From Pelagophyceae sp. CCMP2097 (Eukaryota > Sar > Pelagophyceae): a stretch of 28,648 nucleotides of DNA. A program made the position numbers and the translations under genes. Of the stretch, positions 9,592 through 18,400 are shown piece by piece. The notes beneath the pieces were generated by a model. The model was given only the letters and a program-made list of their open reading frames with translations. It had not been told where the DNA came from and did not search any database. How positions within the stretch are numbered: the first letter of the stretch is position 1; the number at the start of each line of letters is the position of its first letter. The DNA lies in the NCBI GenBank assembly GCA_026770575.1, contig MU657164.1, forward strand, positions 1,183,291 to 1,211,938, in the 5' to 3' direction.

Positions 9592-9966
9592 CTACGCCGG
9601 CCTCTTTGCAAACGTCATCTGGCGAACATCACTCTCGACCCCTCTAATGTCGAGCCTCGACAGTGACCCCTCTGACGACGAACAGCAACAGGCCTCTCCT
9701 CTTCCAAAACAACGCACCTCGCCCAGATCGACGGAAACGCGCTTGCCGCCGAGCATGGCGCCGTCGAGGCGCGCGGCGACGTCGCGCCTAGGGCCGGCAT
9801 CCCACCTCGGACGTCCCTTTGGTTCCGTGTCTCAAACGTTTCGGCGCCAAAAGACGTCCCGGGACGCCTCTCCACATGCCCTCGGCGCCGAAACGCGCGC
9901 GTGCTTCTTGTCGACGCGGACGAGGGCGAAGCCGTACGATTTGCCGGTGTTTGTGTTCTGAGGCAC
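9592..9966 (-). CDS. RRM-domain RNA-binding protein, C-terminal part (5' exons not resolved)
   Basis: Two exons are recognised on the minus strand. Exon 9899-9966 encodes VPQNTNTGKSYGFALVRVD, where KSYGFALV is an RNP1 motif. Exon 9592-9787 encodes RDVAARLDGAMLGGKRVSVD, the typical RRM helix 2 and strand 4 (A...LDG..LGGKR.SVDL), and reads on to a TAG at 9592-9594. A further intron after DLGE (GAG|GTGCG at 9717) is possible, with a short last exon ending TFAKRPA. The joining intron (9788-9898) would be GC-AG. RNP2 and strand 1 should lie to the right; a candidate stretch (LPEDAAWALGTLEPCGEP near 10005-10070) resembles helix 1 but is not in a compatible phase. The stop lies 40 nt upstream of the 'AWAFA' start. 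Confidence 0.5.
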
Positions 9967-10701
9967 CTAGTGTTTCCTCTGTCGTTGTTTATAGGCACCC
10001 GTCGTTCGGCTCTCCGCAAGGCTCAAGCGTGCCAAGCGCCCACGCTGCGTCCTCCGGCAGACACGCTGCATCTTCCGGCGACCCCCTCTGCGTCCACCGG
10101 TTCATGGCTGTTTGGGGACGCGGCTTTGGGCTTTGACGCGGCGGGCGTAGCACACGTCGCGCAGCGCGCGCCGCACCGCGTCCGCAGTCGTGCGCCGGTG
10201 CAGATTGTGCAGAATCAACTCCTCGACCTAATGCAGACCGCCATTTCGACCACTCTCGGTCCGACACAAGTGCCTTTTCGGAAACCAAAGCGCCTTTTCG
10301 GAGCCCAAAGTGCCTTTTCGGAGCCCAATGCGTCTTTCACGAACCCGCACCTTTGGCCGAGTGCTCGCGCAGCGGCGCGCGGCCCGCGAAGGCGCGCGGA
10401 CCGCCCGCGCGAACGCGCGCGGCATCGGGCCCGAGGCGTCCCAGGAAAAGCGGCTTCTCGGAACACTTTTAAGCTTGCAGATATATCGCCAAATTGATGG
10501 CGGGTGTTTTCATGTTCAAGTGCCGGGCCTGCATTCTCTGGCGAGTCTGACATCTTCAGAAATCTGACTGCGAGTCAATCGAGCCCCCCGCCTCCGGGTC
10601 GAGCAGCGCGCGTCTCGGTATTTTCGAGGCCCCCGGGTCGAGCGAGCGCCCGTCTCGGCTTTTCGCGCGCGGCGCTCAAGGCGCCGGTCGGTGTGGGGCG
10701 C
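9967..10701. other. Unassigned region with a ~20-bp tandem repeat
   Basis: It should contain the missing 5' part of the RRM gene and the upstream region of the WD40 gene. At 10271-10330 there are three copies of a ~20-bp unit (GCCTTTTCGGAGCCCAAAG type). An open frame runs into the WD40 gene from 10504 but starts with GTG and has no conserved content before 10702. Confidence 0.5.
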
Positions 10702-11841
10702 ATGCGGGGCGCCCGTCGAGCCTCGCGGTCCGGCGAACGGCAAGGCGAACGGCGCCGCGCCGTCGGCCCGGCGGTCCTCGCCGTCTTCACGCACCACGAC
10801 CTGCTCAAGGTCATCCTACGGCTGGCGGCCTCGCCGAACGGCCTCCTCATCACGAAGCACGTCGCGCGAGATGCGCCGGCCGCGGCGCGGGCCGTGCGGA
10901 AACTCATCTGGCAGGACCGCATCTCCAAGGGCACGGCGATCTTCCAGGGACACACCAGAGCGATCTTGAGCTGCGCGCTCTCGCCCGACGGCAAGCGCCT
11001 CGTGACGGCGAGCCTCGACGGGACGGCGCGCCTCTGGGACGCCGAGACGGGCGCGCTGGTGGCGACGCTCGAGAGGCACACCGGCCCCCTCTTCAGCTGC
11101 GCGTTCTCGCCCGACAGCAAGCGCATCGCGACGGCGAGCTACGACAGGACGGCACAACTCTGGGACGCCGAGACAGGCGCACTGGTGGCGACGCTCGAGG
11201 GACACACTGGCTCCGTCAGGAGCTGCGCGTTCTCGCTCGACGGCAAGCGCTTCGTGACGGCGAGCAACGACGACACGGCGCGGCTCTGGGACGCCGTGAC
11301 GGGCGCGCTGCTGCTGACGCTCGAGGGGCACACCCACGGCGTCTGGTGCTGTGCCTTCTCGCCCGACGGCAAGCGCGTCGTGACGGCGAGCTTCGACGAC
11401 ACGGCGCGGCTCTGGGACGCCGAGACGGGCGCGCTGCTGGTGACGCTCGAGGGGCACACCGACATCGTCGCGAGCTGCGCGTTCTCGCCCGACGGCAAGC
11501 GCATCGTGACAGCGAGCCACGACGAGACGGCGCGCCTCTGGGACGCCGAGACGGGCGTGCTGCTGACGACGCTCGAGGGGCACACTGGCTCCGTCTCGTG
11601 CTGCGCGTTCTCGCCCGACGGGAAACGCATCGTGACGGCAAGCCACGACTTTACGGCGCGGCTCTGGGACACCGAGACGGGCGCGCTGCAGACGACGCTC
11701 GAGGGGCACACCGACATCGTCACGAGCTGCGCGTTCTCGCCCGACGGCGCGCGCGTCGTGACGGCGAGCGACGACGGCGCGCCTCTGGGACGTCGCGCTG
11801 TAAAACTTACCGCGTGTCGACCGACGCCAGCCTCTCTCTGA
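10702..11841 (+). CDS. Seven-blade WD40 repeat protein, last blade frameshifted
   Basis: ATG at 10702 is the first AUG of a long frame and gives 379 residues. The N-terminal ~80 residues are basic, then helical, with LLITKHVARDAPAAARAVRK and LIWQDRISKGTAIFQGHT leading into the repeats; I associate this lead-in with pelagophyte WD40 paralogues. Seven 42-residue (126-nt) units follow, each of the form LEGHTxxVxSCAFSPDGKR, then (I/V)VTASxDxTARLWDAETGA. The units are very similar at the DNA level, which suggests recent duplication or gene conversion. In the last unit the expected ACxACGGCGCGCCTCTGG-type sequence lacks two bases near 11772-11780, so the frame leaves DDTARLWD and ends in an unrelated tail at 11841; the original frame would stop at TAA 11801. 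It probably forms a beta-propeller scaffold; the partner is unknown. Confidence 0.75.
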   Translation: MRGARRASRSGERQGERRRAVGPAVLAVFTHHDLLKVILRLAASPNGLLITKHVARDAPAAARAVRKLIWQDRISKGTAIFQGHTRAILSCALSPDGKRLVTASLDGTARLWDAETGALVATLERHTGPLFSCAFSPDSKRIATASYDRTAQLWDAETGALVATLEGHTGSVRSCAFSLDGKRFVTASNDDTARLWDAVTGALLLTLEGHTHGVWCCAFSPDGKRVVTASFDDTARLWDAETGALLVTLEGHTDIVASCAFSPDGKRIVTASHDETARLWDAETGVLLTTLEGHTGSVSCCAFSPDGKRIVTASHDFTARLWDTETGALQTTLEGHTDIVTSCAFSPDGARVVTASDDGAPLGRRAVKLTACRPTPASL

Positions 11842-12452
11842 AGAATGCGAAAAATGGGCCGGTCTCGCGCGCCTCCGGCCATTGGCGCGTCCTGGCGCCG
11901 CGTTGTGAAGCGGCCCGGGCGCCCGCGGCCCCCTCGATGCCCTCGGGCGACTCGGAACGGTGCTCTCTGGAAGTGTGCGCTCGGAGAGCACGCTCGGAGA
12001 GGCCGCCCCGGGGATCCCGGAGACGCAGCGCGCGACGGAGCGTCCAGGGCGCCGACGGTCAGCCCGCGGCGCCGATGGTCATTCGGACGGCGGCAGCGGT
12101 CGAGGCCCGCGCGGCGAGGCCGGTGCGCTGGCGACGTTGGCGCGGCATGCGCCGTCTGCCTCAACGCGCGCCGTTACACCGGACAAGACAGCGTGGCTGC
12201 GCCGCCTGTGGGCGCTCCGACGAGGGGCTGTATCTCGGAGACGCGTACCTTCCTTGGTCTCGCGAGGAGCTTCAAGCGGGCCGTCGAATCGTACGGCGGT
12301 GGCGCGCGCCCTGACGAAGCGCCCCTTGACTCTTAGCTGGACTTGCAAGGGCGCCATTCGACGTGTGGGCCGACGCGAGGCAGGAAGATGCAATTAAACC
12401 TCATTAAGAAAAACCTAAACCTCATTTATAATAAATTTCCGACATTTCCAAG
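11842..12452. other. No intact gene recognised; AT-rich patch at its end
   Basis: Frames on both strands are open but Arg/Pro/Ala-rich and lack motifs, apart from the Sel1 relic listed separately. At 12390-12450 a sharply AT-rich stretch occurs, with AACCTCATT written twice and TTTATAATAAATTT. It could be an intron or the 5' region of the frame at 12453. Confidence 0.4.
12225..12336 (+). pseudogene. Possible decayed Sel1-repeat remnant
   Basis: One frame reads YLGDAY and, one base later, another reads FLGLARSFKRAVESYGGG. Joined, they match the first Sel1 unit of the intact gene at 26652 (VGDAYHYGLLGLKKSSNRSAKLYEL). Upstream, a CAVCLNARR string resembles the start of that gene's RING segment. 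The frameshift and loss of downstream units indicate a relic. The evidence is a short stretch of similarity only. Confidence 0.3.
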
Positions 12453-13013
12453 ATGCAAAGAGGCAGAGGGCCCCCCGAGGCGCGGTCGCACTCGCGAGCC
12501 TCTGGCCACCGGCGGCGGAGGCCTGGCGGCCGTTTCACGCATCCGAGCGGGCCGGGCCACTTTGAGTTCATGGGGGACCACCTCGGCCCCTGGAATCTTG
12601 CTCTCGTCACTGTCGCATCTTACGATTCGAACCTCGCGGATGCCGCGTCGCGGGGTCTCGTGCGGCTAGCCGCCCCGGCCGCCGACGCCGCCGCCACGGC
12701 CTTTGGGGCCTTTGGGGCCTTTGGAGCCTGCGGGGAAACGTTTGGGTCGGCGCCCCTTGAGAAAATGCCCGCGCGGCGGCCGCGACGCCGGCTTCGATGG
12801 TGCCTCGACCTCTCAAAGTCGGTGATTGCCGGTTGGCGTTGCAGACGGGTTTTGGCCTTGCCGACGGTTCGGGTTTCCCGGCCTGGTGGTCCCGGTCGTT
12901 CCGAGGTCCGGACGCTGGCCCGAAACCGGAGCGCATCCTCGGGAGTTCGGTGCCGTCGCGCCGCGCCTCGCCGACGCGCTTCTGTTGGGATTGACCTTTC
13001 TCGATGCCCTTGA
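12453..13013 (+). CDS. Hypothetical protein, weak support
   Basis: ATG at 12453 directly follows an AT-rich stretch and opens 186 residues. Only the middle looks protein-like (FMGDHLGPWNLALVTVASYD, then SNLADAASRGLVRLAAPAAD). It is followed by AFGAFGAFGACG from a 9-bp repeat at 12700-12730, then an Arg-rich tail that is probably not coding. I do not recognise it; it may be a first exon. Confidence 0.25.
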   Translation: MQRGRGPPEARSHSRASGHRRRRPGGRFTHPSGPGHFEFMGDHLGPWNLALVTVASYDSNLADAASRGLVRLAAPAADAAATAFGAFGAFGACGETFGSAPLEKMPARRPRRRLRWCLDLSKSVIAGWRCRRVLALPTVRVSRPGGPGRSEVRTLARNRSASSGVRCRRAAPRRRASVGIDLSRCP

Positions 13014-13149
13014 CGTTGATCAGAGGCCTAGTTTCATTGAGAAGCGGCCAACAGTGATGAGCGGCCGAGGTCGGGAACGCGCACACCCCGGACCGGACGT
13101 CTCGAGGGCCCGGTCGATCAGTAGGCGGGGAATGGCGGCGGCCTGAGTC

Positions 13150-15330
13150 GACAGATGCCGTCTCGAGGGCCGTCGATCGAGGCTGCCGTGTCGCCGTCTC
13201 GAGGACCCAATGCGGCCTTAAGGACGTTCCTTCAATCGGTCCTTCAGTCGGTCCTCGTGGCGGCCTCGTGGCGGCCTCAAAGACGGCTTCATCGACAGTC
13301 CTCACGGCGTCGAGAAGGCGCCGAGACGGCGTCGAGACGATGCTCGAGACAAGCTCGATTTGGATCCAAGACGGTCCTTGAGACGGCTTCGAGACGGCCC
13401 CGACAGACAGACACAAGACGGTCTTTGAGACGGCCTCGAGATCTCCTCGAGACGGCCCTCGAGACGGCCCTCGAGACGGCTTCGAGGAGATCTCAAGACA
13501 GCCCCGAGACGGCCCTCGAGACTCGAGTCAGTCTTTCTGACGGCCTCTCGACAGCCCTCGAGGCCGCCGAGACGGCGGCAGTTCTCGAGGCCGACGCGAC
13601 AAGGCCTTGAGACGGCCTCGAGGCATCGAGACAGAGTCCAAAGGTGGTCCTCGAGACTGACGCGACAGCCTCGTCGACGGTCCTCTCGAGGCGGCCTCGA
13701 GACGGCCCGAGGTCCTCAAGACGGCCCTTGAGACAGCCCCGGAGACGATCCCTGAGACGGTCCCGGAGACGGTCCCGGAGACAGCCACGAGGCGGTCTTC
13801 TCGACGGCCCCGAGACGGCCTCGAGGCAGCCCTAGAGAAAGACGGCCTTGAGACAGCATCAGGACGGTCCTCGAGGCGGTCCTCAACAAGGTCCTCAACA
13901 AGGTCCTCGAGGCGGCATCTGGACGGCTCCCGTGGCGGCCTCTGACGGGACCCTCTCAACGGATTTGACGACTGCCCCAAGACGGGGTCCTGAAGACGGC
14001 CTTGAGACGGTCCTCGAGATGGCCCCGAGACGGTCCTCGAGAGGGGCCTTCAGACGGCCCTCGAGGCGGTCTAGACGGGCCCAAGACAGCCTCGAGGCGG
14101 CCCTCGAGGCGGCCCTCCATATGGCCTCGAGGCGGTCCTGAAGACGGGCTCTGGACGGCCCTCTGGAGTCTCCCAGACGACGTCTGGTCTCGAGGCGGCC
14201 CCGAGGCAGTCTTGAAGACGGCCCCGAAGACGGCCCTCGGCCTCAAGACAGCCTCGAGGCGCACCTTACGACGGTCTTCAGACGTCTAGACGGTGCCGTC
14301 GAGGCGGTCCTGAAGGCGGCCTCGAGGCGGTCCTCAGCCTCGAAATGGGCTCGAAACCGAGATGGGCCCGACCGAGATGGGCCCGACCGAGATGGGCCCG
14401 ACCGAGATGGGCCCGAAACGATTTCCCAAAACACTATTTCCCAAAACAATGTCATCGAGGGACGGCCTCGAGACGCCCCTCGCGACGGCCCTTCGACGCT
14501 CCTTGGGTCGCTCGACGGGGCTTTTGAGTTCACAGTCCCGTGTTCCAAGACAGTCCCGTGTTCCAAGACAGTCCTTGAGACGGTTTTGAGACGGCCTCGA
14601 GAGGCGGACCCAAGACGATCCTTGAGACTGCCCTCGAGGCGTCGAGACAGAGTCCAAAGGCGGTCCTCGAGACGACGGCGCGATGGTCTCGTGGACGGCC
14701 CTCGAGACGGCCTGTGATGCAGCCTCGAGACGGCCACTCGCACGTCTTTGCAACGGCCCCGAGGCGGTCCTCGAGGCGGTCCTCGAGGCGGTCCTCGAGG
14801 CGACCCTCAAGACCCTTAGGACGGCCTCAAAGGCATTCCCTTCGACAGTCCAGAAGCCGTCGAAGGCCGCCTCGAGGACCGTATTGGGGCTATCAAGAGG
14901 CCGTCGAGAAGACGGCCTCGTGGCCGTCTCCGGGACCGTCGAAACGGGCCGTCCTGGGGCCGTCTTGAGGACCTTTGGGCCGTCTCGAGGCCGTCTTGGG
15001 TTTGTCTCGAGGCCGTCTCGAGGCCGTCTCGAGGGCAATCTCGAGGACCGCCTCGATGTTGTCTCGAAGCCTTCTCGACGGCCACCAAAGAGGCCGTCTT
15101 GAGACCGGGGGCGTCTTCAGGACAGTCTTCAGGACCGCCTCGGGGCTGCCCAGAGCCAGTCTTCAGGACCGCCTTGGGGCCGCCGCCTCGAGGCCGTCTT
15201 CAGGACACCGTCGGAGCCGCCATCCAATCCGTATAGAGGGCCCCGCCTGCGAGCCTCGGGGGCAGCCTCAAAGACGGCCCGGACGGACGGTCCCTCGAGA
15301 CGGCCTGAAGAGACGGCCAGAGAGTTGAAC
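13150..15330 (+). repeat. Large 12-bp satellite array (CTCGAGACGGCC type) with orientation switch
   Basis: About 2.2 kb of diverged units built on CCTCGAGACGGC run in one orientation to about 14880, then in the reverse complement (GGCCGTCTCGAGG) to about 15200, with a short return near 15290. Embedded short repeats include a 15-bp unit (CCGAGATGGGCCCGA) four times at 14357-14415, ATTTCCCAAAACA twice at 14420-14450, and a 20-bp unit twice at 14531-14575. No gene is credible here. The array lies downstream of the RtcB gene and is not attached to either composite copy. Confidence 0.85.
14357..14415 (+). repeat. 15-bp tandem repeat x4
   Basis: CCGAGATGGGCCCGA is repeated four times nearly perfectly inside the degenerate array, so it is much younger than its surroundings. 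Confidence 0.9.
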
Positions 15331-15477
15331 CGCTCGAGGGGGCTTTTGGGATTCGCAGTTCCCCACACTTTCCCGGCACCGAGCTCTGCGCCTCCCGCAA
15401 GGCGGGGTCTGTGCCGACGCCGCCGCTCGCTTGAGGCGGTGGCGGACTTCGACCAGCGCCGCCTGCTGCTGCATCAC
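15268..15477 (-). other. rtcB: RtcB exon 11 (C-terminal, end uncertain)
   Basis: Acceptor TATAG|GTGATG gives VMQQQAALVEVRHRLK, the usual last helix of RtcB. The family normally ends about ten residues later in VKG. Here the frame continues to a TGA at 15268 with unrelated Arg/Ser-rich residues, so a last small exon may be missing. Confidence 0.6.
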
Positions 15478-18400
15478 CTATATAGACATATTTATTGAGG
15501 TACAATTGTAGGAAACATTTAGCTATATAAAAGAAAACCCTTTAAAATCAAAGGTTTCAACGGGCTTTCATCGGATGTACCTTGCCAAGGTCCTTGTACG
15601 CCTGCGGCGCCTCGTCGCGCAGCTTGGCGTCGACGTCGCAGAGGATGCCTAATTATTATTTAATTATTTAATTATTTGAATAGTTCCTGAATTATTTAAT
15701 TATTTAATCCATTATCGTAATCAAAAATGAATTCATGATGAATTGATTCATAATATAAATAAACGAATGGCACCGGCCTTTCATGGCCGCCTCAAAGTCG
15801 GCCTGCGGCACCACTTGAAAGGCCTTTGTCCGCGACAAAGTGCGGCCCGCGCCGTGCGAGCACGAGCTCCAGCTGCGAGAATCGCCCTTGCCCTCGACGA
15901 CCTAGAGTCAATTGCGAGGGGAATCTCAGAGGGGAATCTCAGAGGGGAATCTCCACGAGGTCTCAGAGGGGAATCTCCTCGAGGGACCTTGCCAGAAAGA
16001 CGGCATTCGCCTCGCGAGGGCTCGCGCAACGGTGGCGTAAGATCGCCGAAGCGGAGGACGCGCGCCGAATGCCGCCTCTGAGGGCGCCCCGTCTTGAGTG
16101 GCCGTCTCGAGGGGCCGTCTCAAAGGTCGGAGAAGGCCCGTGAGAGTGGCCGTCTCGAGGCGCCATCTTCGAGGCGCATTTTCGAGGTGCCGTTTCGAGA
16201 GGCGGTCTCGAGGCGCCGTCTCGAGTGGCCGTCTGGAAAGGCCTTCTCAAGGCGCCGTTTCAAAGGCCCGTCTCGAGGCGCCGTCATCTCGAGGGGCCTT
16301 TGTCGAGGGGCTGGCGAGAGGGGGGGCTCTCGACCGTTTCGTCTCCAATCGCCCGATTTGTTCACCGACGCGGCGCCTCGCATACGAGCCGACGCCCATT
16401 GAGCCCGGAATCAGGCCGAACCTATTGATGGATCAATTCGAGCCCCGCCCGAAACACACCGATTCCAGGCCCTTTTTTAGAGTTCCCCGCGCCGCATCGA
16501 GCAACGCCGCCCCGCGCTCGCCGTCGCGCGCCGCCGTCGCCCCTTTGCGCGTGATCCAGAGGTCCTTTTGCGTCTCCAGCCCCGTGGCCGGGTCGACGAA
16601 AGTACACGCCTCGAGGTGGCAAAAGTTGTGGTGCGTGTTAATCGCCTAAATCAAATCCAAGTTTGGATTCAATCAAATCCAAGTTTGGATTCAACCAAAT
16701 GCAAGTTGCCTGAAATCAAATCCAAGTTTGGATTCAATCAAATGCAAGTTGAGCTGAAATCAAATCCACGTCTTCTGCAGCCTGCGGCCGTCGACGGCCC
16801 TGGGGCGGTCCCAGAGATGGACCCAGAGACGGGCCCAGAGAAGGTCCTGGAGAAGGTCCGTCGACGGGCCCGGAGACCGTCCCAGAGACGGGCCCGGAGA
16901 CGGCCCCTCTGCGCGGACCCCCCGCTGGCCCCCGTTGGCAGAGGTCCGCCCCTCGCTCCCCCCGACACGCGTCGCGTAAGCCACCCCCCCGCGTCGAAAT
17001 GCGCCAGTTTTGGGGCGTGTCGGTTTCAAGACGGGGTCGAGACCGGTGTGGGCACTGTGTTGGTCCAGACGGGGGCCGTCGACAGGAGCTGGAGAAAGGC
17101 TGAAGCACTGGAGACAGGCCCGAAGACGGTCCTGGAGACGCCATCGACGGTCACGGAGACGAGACGGGAGACGGTCACGGAGACAGTCCCGGAGACGGTT
17201 TGTCGCCGGTCCCGGAGACTGCTCCAGAGGCAGCCCCTTTCGACGGTCCCTTTCGACGGTCCCTCTGCGGCCGTATACGATCCCGTCGACGGTCCCGTAT
17301 ACGGTCCCGTATACGGTCCCGTCGACAGTCCGGAGACGGTCCCGGAGACGAGCTCGGAGACGGTATGTTCCACGGTCCCGGAGACGAGCTCGGAGACGGT
17401 ATGTAGACGGTCCCGGAGACGAGCTCGGAGACGGTATGTCGACGGTCCCGGAGACGAGCTCGGAGACGGTTCATCGCCGGTCCGTCGACGGTCCTGGGGT
17501 CGGTCCCGGAGACGGCCCCAGAGACGGCCCCAGAGACGGCTGTAAAAGAGGGAGGTGTCCACGTCACCCCGACGTCGCGCCCGTGTCGAAAAGGGGCCGT
17601 GTCGGAGCCCGATTTGCGGGTCCCAGGGCCGGAGAAAGGCTGAAGCACCTGAGGCGACGTTGCAAAGTTCCAGGAGACCAGCCGTCATGGTTCAGATACG
17701 GGCCCAGAGACCATCTCAGAGACGGTCCTTCGACGGTCCTTCGACGGTCCGCCGACGGTCACAGAGACGGTCCCGGGGACGGTATACGGTTCGTCGACAG
17801 TCCCAGAGACGGGCCCAGAGACAGTCCGGAGGCGATCCCTCTGCGGTCCTAGAGACGGTCCCAGAGACCGGTGACGCTTTCCAAGACGGTCCAAGAGATG
17901 GCGCCGGAGACAGTCTGGAGACGGTCCGTCGACGGTGCCGGAGACGGCACGACGGCGGTCCCGAGCCGCTGCGCGGTCCAGTCGACAGCCCGGAGGCGGT
18001 CCCGGCAGTCGCCGCAGTCGCACGCACTCCCGTCGCCACCGTCGCAATCGGCGTTTCTAGAAAAACACCAACACTGCTTCCGACTCGCGTGGCCTCAACA
18101 TCCTTGCCAAACGCTTCCTTCATCGCCTGCGCCAGCACTTGCAGCATCGCGTCGCGGTTCGCCAAAGCGTAGGCCTGGCAGCGCATGTTCGGCTTCGGGT
18201 GATTCGCCAGCAGCGCCGGCGCAAGACTCTCGGAGACTCTCCAACTGCCTTTGCAAAGCTCGCCTGGCACCAGAGCATATCGCCGAGGTAGGCGCGGCCG
18301 TCGGCCGAGTCGATGCGCCTAGAGTATTCTCGAGTATTCTCGAGTATCATCGACCAAGGGACCATCGACCTCGCAAAGGGACGGTCCCCCGGGCACAAAG

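Noticed and set aside
10816..11991. 391-residue antisense frame over the WD40 gene
   Set aside because: Periodic VPLERRHQRARLGVPE units are the complement of the 126-bp WD40 repeats.
13155..15102. Several 90-230-residue frames in the large array
   Set aside because: All are translations of the CTCGAGACGGCC satellite with no start context or motif.
14860..15260. Possible replication origin or centromere at the array inversion
   Set aside because: Only repeat orientation was seen; no independent sequence feature supports a function.
16795..17960. CRISPR-like array
   Set aside because: Units are about 12 bp and contiguous, without constant repeats separated by unique spacers, and the locus is eukaryotic.
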